Shown here piece after piece: positions 52,079 through 59,584 of a stretch of 64,000 bases of DNA. This stretch comes from CAISCU01 sp943361925 (GTDB lineage: Bacteria; Bacteroidota; Bacteroidia; UKL13-3). Position numbers and translations under genes: made by a program. Under the pieces are notes generated by a model. It did not search any database, had not been told where the DNA came from, and saw only the letters and a list, made by a program, of their open reading frames with translations. Location: contig CALRIT020000002.1 in NCBI GenBank assembly GCA_943361925.1, positions 124,001 through 188,000 of the forward strand, in the 5' to 3' direction. How positions within the stretch are numbered: the first letter of the stretch is position 1; each line of letters opens with the position of its first letter.

Positions 52079-52758
52079 AAATTATTTACTTCATTTTGTA
52101 ATCTATCAACCTCATTCTCCCAAGATCTAATTACTTCAAGTTGTTCTTGAACTTGTTGTTGCTTTTCTTGTGCAGTCCTTAAAAACTGGAACTGCTGGAT
52201 TTCATTAAGTCTAATTCTAGCCGCACGGAGATTTGTAACAGCTTGATCTAGTTCATATTTTAACGATTCTAGTTCTGCTTTCCTTTGAGCGGCTTCTTCT
52301 TCTCTTTTCTTTTTCTCAAGTGCTGCTCTTCTATCTGCTTCAATTTTTTCTTGTTCCTGAATTTTGATACGTTGGTCCTCTAATTGTCTTTCAATCTCTG
52401 CTTGTTTAGATTGTTGATTTAGAAATACTAATCCACCAATTCCTAATAGTAATGCAACAGCAATAATAATTAGTGTAGATTTTCCTTTTTTACTTTGATT
52501 TTTAGGATTTTCATATTTATTTCCATTTACCAAATTTGGTTCAACAACCTTAGTTATTTCAATTTCCTCAACTTTTTTGAATGGAGGGGGAATACTTTTG
52601 AATATATCCTTTAACTCTTCGATTTCACTGGCATCCATCCAATTTTCGGCACCTTCGAACCAAACTTTAGTTTCTCTTGTAATTCTTAACTCTTTTAATT
52701 CAGTAATCGAAAAAGGTCCTTGGTCTTTCCCCTCTGTATGTATGTGGAATTTTTGCAT
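52075..52758 (-). CDS. GYF_2/DUF4339 membrane protein with long coiled coil
   Basis: 227 residues. The N-terminal GYF_2 (DUF4339) domain is at residues 1-55 (FHIHTEGKDQGPFSITELKE, VWFEGAENWMDASEIEEL). A linker is followed by one transmembrane helix (about 94-114, STLIIIAVALLLGIGGLVFL) and a Glu/Lys/Arg/Gln-rich coiled coil (115-225). GYF-like domains bind proline-rich peptides, so a scaffold or adaptor is likely. The partner is unknown. Confidence 0.85.
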   Translation of the reverse strand: MQKFHIHTEGKDQGPFSITELKELRITRETKVWFEGAENWMDASEIEELKDIFKSIPPPFKKVEEIEITKVVEPNLVNGNKYENPKNQSKKGKSTLIIIAVALLLGIGGLVFLNQQSKQAEIERQLEDQRIKIQEQEKIEADRRAALEKKKREEEAAQRKAELESLKYELDQAVTNLRAARIRLNEIQQFQFLRTAQEKQQQVQEQLEVIRSWENEVDRLQNEVNNF

Positions 52759-53000
52759 TTTAAACGGATTTTAAGTTAATGGTCAGCACTTTGTATTAAT
52801 ACTAAAACCTACCAAAAAAGAAGAAATGGGTAGTTTCAAAAAATATTTGACAATTCTAATATTATTTTTTGCAATTTTAAAATTTTTACAAAAACCTTTT
52901 GAGTTTGAAACTTTAGCTTTTCTACTAATATTAAATCTAATCTAATGAAATTGGAATTATTCAGGTTCCTAATTTAATTTCAATTTCCCAAGAGTTTCCT

Positions 53001-53008
53001 TAATTTTG
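53001..53008 (+). promoter_or_regulatory. -7 element (TAATTTTG) of the interrupted desaturase gene
   Basis: A perfect TAnnTTTG match 17 nt before the ATG at 53026. The promoter looks intact although the gene carries a nonsense codon. Confidence 0.35.
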
Positions 53009-53025
53009 TAGTTCAAATTTGTTAC

Positions 53026-53766
53026 ATGATTATATTCCTTTTTCTCATTCTTCATTGGTATTTATCCCTTTTCGGACAAACCTTTTTCCTACACAGATAC
53101 GCAGCTCATAAAATGTTTACCATGAATCCTTTTTGGGAGAAATTTTGGTACGTTTATACTTGAGTATTACAAGGTTCATCTTATTTAAATGCAAGGGCTT
53201 ATGCTATTTTACATAGAATGCATCATGCCTATTCTGATACTGAAAAAGACCCACATACTCCTCATTTTTTCAAAGAAGTATTTAGTATGATGTGGCACAC
53301 CAGAAAAGTTTATAATGGTGTTAGAGAAGGAACCTGGGAGGTTGAAGAAAAATTCTTAAAAAATTATCCTGCTTATCCTAAAGTTGATAAAATCGCTGAT
53401 TCATGGTATTCTAGGATTGGTTTTGGTGCAGCTTATGTTGTATTTTATTATTTCTTCGCTACTGAATGGTGGATGTTTTTGTTTTTACCTATTCACTTTT
53501 TAATGGGACCTATTCAAGGTGCTGTTGTAAACTGGGCAGGACATAAATATGGTTATAGAAATTATCCTGAAAACGATCATTCTAAAAACACATTGATTTT
53601 TGATTTTTTAATGTTGGGTGAATTGTTTCAAAACAACCATCATCATGCAGGTGCAAGACCAAATTTTGCTTTCAAATGGTGGGAATTCGACCCGGTTTAT
53701 CCTGTCATTAAATTCATGAACTGGATAGGAATGATTAAATTGGTTCCTTTGGCTAGTTCGAAATAG
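53026..53766 (+). pseudogene. Acyl-CoA/fatty-acid desaturase interrupted by one in-frame TGA
   Basis: One frame from ATG 53026 to the stop at 53764-53766 encodes a complete ~246-residue desaturase apart from a TGA at 53161-53163 (codon 46). All three histidine boxes are there: HRYAAH before the stop, HRMHHAYSDTEKDPH and NNHHHAGARPNFAFKWWE after it. The codon context is YVYT-TGA-VLQGSSYLN. In related desaturases this is an aromatic/Trp position followed by QGSSYL, so a TGG-to-TGA change fits. TGA is a normal stop in this genome, so the gene is either recently inactivated, a sequencing error, or read through. An internal ATG at 53218 would give a 182-residue piece lacking the first box. Confidence 0.85.
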
Positions 53767-53855
53767 GAATTAGCTAATATTTTGGTATAAAATAATTACA
53801 TCAAACCTTTCAAAGGCTTGTAGCACTTAGGAAGTTTTAGAAAATTTTATTTTTT

Positions 53856-55037
53856 CTATTTCGCTTCCACAAACTTACCAATCGCACCAATCAGGAAAAA
53901 GCATATTCCCATAAGTAAGGCTCCTCCCCAAAAAGGAAAGCCCCAATCTAAAGAATACAACAATCCACCTAAAGCCGGACCAATTACTCTGGCTAATGAA
54001 CCAAAAGATTGATTGGAACCTAATACTTGTCCTTGTTGATTTGCAGGCGTATTCTTCGATAACAATGCAAGAATAGCAGGAGAAATAAATCCGTTTGCAA
54101 GTGCTATAAAAAACAATGAAACCAATTGAAGCCAGAAAATATCAACCGGTGTAAATGGCAATGTTCCCAAGCCAATCACCATGAAAATTGTTCCATAAGT
54201 AAGTAATTGTTTTTCGCCAAAATACTTATTTAATTTTCCTACCAATCCACCTTGTATAATGGCACTTAATACACCAATGTACATGAAAACCCAGCCAATT
54301 TGTTTTTCATTGAATCCAAATTTTTCTGCCCAAAAAATGGTGGAAGAGATTTGCATCATTGCAAAAGCTACTATGAAAATAAAATTGAATAAAATCAATT
54401 CTCTGATAACAGGTTTTTTAAATTCATTTACCAAATTGGCAATTGGTTTAAAACTGAATGCTTTGTCTTTTTGCTTTTGTTGAAGTGATTCCTTTAAAAA
54501 TAAAAATGCAAGTATTAAATTAATGCTGCTTAAAATTGCGCTAAACCAACCTACATACTCAACACTTCCAGTTCCACTCATCGATTTCAGGAAACCACCA
54601 ATTGGAGGACCAAATATAAATCCCAATCCAAATGCTGCTCCAATGAAACCCATGTTTTTAGCACGATTTTCAGGTGGAGTTATATCAGCTATATAAGCTT
54701 GAGCAGCAGAAATATTAGCAGAACCAATGCCCGCAAAAACTCTTGATAAAATCAGAAATACCAAACTATTGGTAAACGCAAAAAATACATAAGCCAAAAC
54801 CGTTAAAGCTATACTGATTAACATCACTGGTCTTCTACCAATTCTATCACTTAATGTTCCCCAAAAAGGAGAAAATATAAAATTCATTAAGGAATAAATA
54901 CCTGCTATAAATCCAATTTCAATAGCAGATGCATTTAACTCTTTAGCAATAATTGGAAAAACAGGAATGATGATTCCAAATCCCAATAAATCAAGAAAAA
55001 TAGTAAGAAATAATACTAATAGAGGTTTGTTTTTCAT
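53856..55037 (-). CDS. MFS efflux transporter (TetA/drug:H+ antiporter-like)
   Basis: 393 residues, 12 membrane helices. Motif A between helices 2 and 3 is clear (GTLSDRIGRRPV), with a second copy-like loop later (GKLNKYFGEKQ). FLDLLGFGIIIPVFP, near the start, is typical of the TetA/multidrug branch. The ATG follows the stop of the TonB receptor gene by one base, so the two form an operon. The pair could handle a siderophore or another small molecule, in export or release after uptake. The substrate is inferred, not shown. Confidence 0.9.
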   Translation of the reverse strand: MKNKPLLVLFLTIFLDLLGFGIIIPVFPIIAKELNASAIEIGFIAGIYSLMNFIFSPFWGTLSDRIGRRPVMLISIALTVLAYVFFAFTNSLVFLILSRVFAGIGSANISAAQAYIADITPPENRAKNMGFIGAAFGLGFIFGPPIGGFLKSMSGTGSVEYVGWFSAILSSINLILAFLFLKESLQQKQKDKAFSFKPIANLVNEFKKPVIRELILFNFIFIVAFAMMQISSTIFWAEKFGFNEKQIGWVFMYIGVLSAIIQGGLVGKLNKYFGEKQLLTYGTIFMVIGLGTLPFTPVDIFWLQLVSLFFIALANGFISPAILALLSKNTPANQQGQVLGSNQSFGSLARVIGPALGGLLYSLDWGFPFWGGALLMGICFFLIGAIGKFVEAK

Positions 55038-55038
55038 G

Positions 55039-57354
55039 TTAAAATACTGCTCTCAATTGCACATTAAACGAACGTGGAGGATCCATTTTTCCAGGTCTGG
55101 TTGCGTATTCCTTATTGGTTAAATTATTTACCAAAAAACTAATTCTCACCACATCATTTATAGAATAAGCCATTCTGATATTATGAATATGATCGCCGGA
55201 ACCTACCCTGCTAAAAAATTCTTTAACTCCAGGTAATAACATTACATATTCATCTGTTTTTTCATAAACACTATAATATTGCCAATTATAGCCAAACATG
55301 AATTTTTTGTAAGTAAATTCAATATCCCACTTAGCTAGTTTTCTGTTACGATAAGCTAACATGGATGAGTAATATTTTGTACTATCTAAAGTTCCCATAC
55401 TTTCGAAAAATGCACGTGCATAGTTACCCCAATTTTTGTATTCAGGACTCACACTTAAATTCATAGGCATTGAATACGTAAATCCACCAAGCGTTCTTAT
55501 GAGAACATTTTTAATTCTGCCTTCACCACTTACCGAAATTTCATAACCGGCAGCGCGTGTCTGACCAATATTTTGCGATTTAAAACCTATGGTTCTTAAA
55601 AAATCAATTTGAGGATTATCAAAAGGATTAATCCATTGTCCGAATTGAAATTCAATCATAGAATCGAATTCTTGATTAAATATGGCAAAATCAACTAAAG
55701 CAGAAAAGTTACCAATTTTAATTCCCTGTTTAATGCCTATTTCTGCAGTAAAACCTTTTTCAGAAACTAAATTGTAATTTGGAAAAATATTGATGGATGA
55801 TACCCTGTCTTCTACATATTTTTCGCCTATGGTTGGGAATCTGTAACCTTCAGAATAATTTGCTCTTAAGAAAGTATTTTTCCCAAGTTCATAGTTTATT
55901 CCAAATCGTTTAAGTAAACCTGTGGTTTCAAATAAAGTATCCAAACCGTTTAATTCATATCTGGCACCTGCTAAAAATGTATACCTTCTGAAACGGTATT
56001 CTGCTTGCGCATAGGCTGCTGAGCTGAGTCCGGCAAAAGTTCCTCTGTACACATTTCCTTGTGCCCATAAAGTGGTATTATAAGTTCCTGCTGTGAAAAA
56101 TAAATCAGGTAAAATATAGGTTTTATAATTGTAATCAAGTGTATATAAATTAGCAATAGCATCGCTGTTCCCGGGGAATTTAATTGGGTCAACAAAACGA
56201 TGAATTTGATACATTCTTAATTTTACAGCATGTGTATGTTTTCCTTTTGTAAAATCTAAATGTGGGTCAATAGAGAAAATTCTGTAAAAATCTTCGACAA
56301 TATAATTATTAAAAGGCCTTAATGCTCCGCTATCGGCATTGTTCCAGAGAAAAAACCTTCCTGATTTTTCGAACATGATATTGCCATTTACACCAAAACT
56401 CAGGTTTTTACTGTAACGGTATCTGGTTTTAAAATAAGTTCTTGCTCTGTAATTATCGCCGCCTAATAAATGACTTCTATTTGCATTGAGGTTTCCACAC
56501 CAAACCAAATCGAATTTGCCAAATTTTTGTTTGTGGCTGAAAAATGAACCTGTTGTAAATGGACTAGAAAAAGCATCCCACCAAATTGTTTCTTTTCTTC
56601 TTGGATTAGAATTAATTCCTTGATAAAATGAAAATTTAGTAACAGGTTTATCTGTTGGCCAACCAGTTCTCACATTTACAGTTCCATTTAAAGCTGATGA
56701 ACCATACAAAACTGAAGCAGAGCCTTTAATGATTTCAATTTGTTCGGCAGATTCAATGGGTAAAAAATTCCAACGAACATCACCTAAATCGGCACCCATA
56801 ATTGGCATATCATCTAATAAAACTGCCACTCTACTACCTGTATTATAAGAATATCCAACTCCACCGCGAATTGCTGGCTGCCCATCGATAACTGAAACAC
56901 CCGGAACTCTATTTAATACATCCGATAAATCATTTGCATTGGTATTACTTATTAAATAAGGCTGAACAATATTTAAACTACTTACTTCTCTTGAAATTTG
57001 TCTGGCATTTCTTGATGCCGCAACTACCATTTGGTCTAATTGATTCGCAAATGGCTCCAATAAAACCTGAAATTCCTTTTTTTCGTTTAAAAGAGAAAAT
57101 TGAAGTTCCTGCGTTTTGTATCCTACTCTTGAAAAATTTAGTCTGTATTTTCCATTTTCAAGTTTCATTTTAAAAATTCCTGAAGAATCAGAAAGTGATT
57201 TTAAATTTTTACCAGCATTAACAGAAACCAAAGAAAGTGGCTTAAATGTATTGGCGTCTAAAATAATTCCACTGACCAAATTATTTTGAGCATAAATATG
57301 AGTGCAAAAAGCACTGATAAGAATCATTAAAATTATTAGTACACCTTTTCTCAT
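55039..57354 (-). CDS. TonB-dependent receptor in operon with an MFS transporter
   Basis: 771 residues. It has a signal peptide (..AFCTHIYA-Q), a carboxypeptidase-like regulatory domain (residues ~24-110; VSGIILDANTFKPLSLVSV) and a plug (VLNRVPGVSVIDGQPAIRGG, VAVLLDDMPIMGADLGDVRW, VLYGSSALNGTVNV). A 22-strand barrel follows, ending LRAVF with C-terminal Phe. The last strands contain the usual LVNNLTNKEYATRPG block. It belongs to the BtuB/siderophore type with a CarboxypepD_reg domain, and its ligand is unknown. It is the first gene of the operon, read away from citrate synthase. Confidence 0.92.
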   Translation of the reverse strand: MRKGVLIILMILISAFCTHIYAQNNLVSGIILDANTFKPLSLVSVNAGKNLKSLSDSSGIFKMKLENGKYRLNFSRVGYKTQELQFSLLNEKKEFQVLLEPFANQLDQMVVAASRNARQISREVSSLNIVQPYLISNTNANDLSDVLNRVPGVSVIDGQPAIRGGVGYSYNTGSRVAVLLDDMPIMGADLGDVRWNFLPIESAEQIEIIKGSASVLYGSSALNGTVNVRTGWPTDKPVTKFSFYQGINSNPRRKETIWWDAFSSPFTTGSFFSHKQKFGKFDLVWCGNLNANRSHLLGGDNYRARTYFKTRYRYSKNLSFGVNGNIMFEKSGRFFLWNNADSGALRPFNNYIVEDFYRIFSIDPHLDFTKGKHTHAVKLRMYQIHRFVDPIKFPGNSDAIANLYTLDYNYKTYILPDLFFTAGTYNTTLWAQGNVYRGTFAGLSSAAYAQAEYRFRRYTFLAGARYELNGLDTLFETTGLLKRFGINYELGKNTFLRANYSEGYRFPTIGEKYVEDRVSSINIFPNYNLVSEKGFTAEIGIKQGIKIGNFSALVDFAIFNQEFDSMIEFQFGQWINPFDNPQIDFLRTIGFKSQNIGQTRAAGYEISVSGEGRIKNVLIRTLGGFTYSMPMNLSVSPEYKNWGNYARAFFESMGTLDSTKYYSSMLAYRNRKLAKWDIEFTYKKFMFGYNWQYYSVYEKTDEYVMLLPGVKEFFSRVGSGDHIHNIRMAYSINDVVRISFLVNNLTNKEYATRPGKMDPPRSFNVQLRAVF

Positions 57355-57584
57355 TCAAAACAGATTGTCTGTAAAAATAATGTAATTCTTGAAAATGCCT
57401 GAAAAACGCGGTAGTTTATCTTGAAAATGAGGTTTTCTGAATTGAAATCTGAAACCGGAATATAATATTTTAACAAAACACTAAGGTTTTAAAAGGCGAA
57501 ATTCCGCAAGTATTTTTTTTAGTTCTGAAACAAATACTAATTTAGCAGGGTTATTTATAAGTTGAAATCGTATTAAATATTCAA

Positions 57585-58901
57585 ATGGGAAATCTAAAAC
57601 AGAAATTTGCAGACAAGGCACTCCCTTTATCAGCTGAAATTAAGCAATTTGTAAAAGAAAATGCTAATGTGGCATTAGGGACGTTCACCGTGGAAGATGT
57701 ATATGCGGGTATGAAAGGTGTAATTGGTTTATTAACTGAAACATCTTTATTAGACGCTAATGAAGGAATTCGTTTCAGGGGATATTCAATTCCTGAATTG
57801 AGAAAATTCTTACCAAAAGTTCCGGGTGGTACTGAGCCTCTTCCTGAAGGTCTGTTTCATTTGATGTTAATTGGTGAAATGCCAACTTATGATGATGTTT
57901 TAGCAATTCAGGCTGATTGGAAACAAAGAGCTGAAGTTCCTAAACACGTTTTTGATGCAATTGAAGCTTTGCCATTAACTACGCATCCAATGACTCAATT
58001 CAGCATTGGAATTATGGCTATGCAAACTGATTCATTATTTGCAAAAGCTTACAGAGATGGTATCAATAAAAAAGATTATTGGGATCCTACTTACGAAGAT
58101 GTTTGTAATTTATTAGCTCGTTTACCAAGAATTGCAGCTTATATATATAGAAGAACATACAAAAATGGTGAACATATTGCTTCAGATCCAAATTTAGATT
58201 GGGCTGCAAACTTCGCTCATATGTTGGGTTACAACGAAAATGAATTTTATAAATTGATGCGTTTATACCTAACTATTCATGCCGATCATGAAGGTGGAAA
58301 CGTATCTGCTCATACAACACATTTGGTTGGTTCAGCATTAAGTGATCCATATTTAGCTTTCTCTGCAGCTATGAACGGCTTAGCAGGTCCATTACATGGA
58401 TTGGCAAATCAGGAAGTAATTCGTTGGGTGCTTGAATTAAGAGAAGAAATTGGTCAAAATCCAAGTAAAGAACAAATTGCTGAATATATTCATAAAACCT
58501 TAGCTGATGGAAAAGTTGTTCCTGGATATGGACATGCTGTTTTAAGAAAAACCGACCCAAGATTTGTTGCTCAACAAGAATTTGCTAAAACATATATGCC
58601 TGATGATGAATTGGTAAATATTGTTTGGAATATTTATGAAGTGGCACCTCCAATTTTAGAAAATACAGGAAAAATCAAAAATCCTTGGCCAAATGTTGAT
58701 GCGCATTCAGGTGCATTATTATTACACTATGGTTTAAATGAATACGATTTCTATACAGTTTTATTTGGTGTTTCAAGAGCATTAGGTGTAATGGCTTCAT
58801 TGTTATGGGACAGAACCTTGGGAACTCCATTAGAAAGACCAAAATCTGTAACTTACGAGTGGCTTAAAACAGCAGTTTCTGTAAGAAAAACAGCTATTTA
58901 A
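57585..58901 (+). CDS. gltA: Citrate synthase, eukaryote-like form
   Basis: 438 residues. Sequence blocks resemble mitochondrial rather than proteobacterial enzymes (LLTETSLLDANEGIRFRGYS, SIGIMAMQTDSLFAKAYRDG). The catalytic residues H271 (GPLHGLANQ), H317 (VPGYGHAVLRKTDPR) and D372 (NVDAHSGALL) are intact. It condenses acetyl-CoA with oxaloacetate to open the TCA cycle. It is monocistronic between a divergent receptor gene and a strong terminator. A TAATTTAG box about 43 bp upstream may be its -7 element. Confidence 0.96.
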   Translation: MGNLKQKFADKALPLSAEIKQFVKENANVALGTFTVEDVYAGMKGVIGLLTETSLLDANEGIRFRGYSIPELRKFLPKVPGGTEPLPEGLFHLMLIGEMPTYDDVLAIQADWKQRAEVPKHVFDAIEALPLTTHPMTQFSIGIMAMQTDSLFAKAYRDGINKKDYWDPTYEDVCNLLARLPRIAAYIYRRTYKNGEHIASDPNLDWAANFAHMLGYNENEFYKLMRLYLTIHADHEGGNVSAHTTHLVGSALSDPYLAFSAAMNGLAGPLHGLANQEVIRWVLELREEIGQNPSKEQIAEYIHKTLADGKVVPGYGHAVLRKTDPRFVAQQEFAKTYMPDDELVNIVWNIYEVAPPILENTGKIKNPWPNVDAHSGALLLHYGLNEYDFYTVLFGVSRALGVMASLLWDRTLGTPLERPKSVTYEWLKTAVSVRKTAI

Positions 58902-58917
58902 TCCTAAATATAATTCT

Positions 58918-58947
58918 AAAAAGCGCAGTTTTCTGCGCTTTTTTTAT
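58918..58947 (+). terminator. Intrinsic terminator of citrate synthase
   Basis: AAAAAGCGCAG (58918-58928) and CTGCGCTTTTT (58933-58943), loop TTTT, followed by more T. Confidence 0.88.
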
Positions 58948-59017
58948 GCCTTTTGGTAAGGTTTTTGAGATGTTATTACCTAAATTAATTATACTTCTTT
59001 ATTGATTTTGTTTATTC

Positions 59018-59025
59018 TAAATTTG
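59018..59025 (+). promoter_or_regulatory. -7 element (TAAATTTG) five bases before the lptE-like start
   Basis: A perfect TAnnTTTG match that ends only 4 nt before the ATG at 59030. If used, the transcript would be leaderless. Confidence 0.45.
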
Positions 59026-59029
59026 AACC

Positions 59030-59533
59030 ATGAGAAATTATCTCTTTATTTTAGTAGGAATTAGTTTGAGTATTTTTAGCTCATGTGGCGTCTATTCACA
59101 TTCCGGTGCATCAATACCACCTGATGCAAAAACCTTTAGTGTGAATTATATCGTAAACAATGCAAGTATTGTTGCCCCAACTTTAAGTCAGGTTTTTACA
59201 GAGAAAATAAAAACCAAATTTATCAATGAAACCGGTTTAAAACTCACAACAGGTGAAGGAGATTTGCATTTCTATGGAAAAATAGTTGATTACAAAACAG
59301 CTCCATCTGCAATCCAAGGAAACCAAACCACTGCTGTCAATCGTTTAACAGTTAGTGTCGAAATTACCTTTGAAAACAGATTAGATCCAACCAAAAATTT
59401 CAACCAAACATTTACCAACTTTACCGATTTTGATGCCCAACAAAACTTTGCAACTGTTGAGCAAGGTTTAATTGTTAAAGTTACTGATGGTTTAGTTCAA
59501 GACATATTTAATAAGGCATTTATCAATTGGTAA
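59030..59533 (+). CDS. lptE: LptE-like LPS-assembly lipoprotein
   Basis: 167 residues. The signal peptide ends in a lipobox (IFSSC, C19), so the mature protein should be lipid-anchored in the outer membrane. The body (GVYSHSGASIPPDAKTFSV.. LSQVFTEKIKTKFINETGLK.. GEGDLHFYGKIVDYK) matches the LptE family of Bacteroidota. LptE plugs the LptD translocon that inserts lipopolysaccharide. It lies 51 bp before the TPR protein and SecG, and the three genes may be one operon. Confidence 0.85.
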   Translation: MRNYLFILVGISLSIFSSCGVYSHSGASIPPDAKTFSVNYIVNNASIVAPTLSQVFTEKIKTKFINETGLKLTTGEGDLHFYGKIVDYKTAPSAIQGNQTTAVNRLTVSVEITFENRLDPTKNFNQTFTNFTDFDAQQNFATVEQGLIVKVTDGLVQDIFNKAFINW

Positions 59534-59584
59534 TCACCCACAAAAAAAGAATTTTCACTATATTGCCATTCAATTTAAATCTTT

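Noticed and set aside
53026..53766. TGA recoded as Trp across the genome
   Set aside because: TGA is used as a normal stop in coupled overlaps (for example at 15642-15644, 33798-33800 and 43976-43978), so a general code change is excluded.
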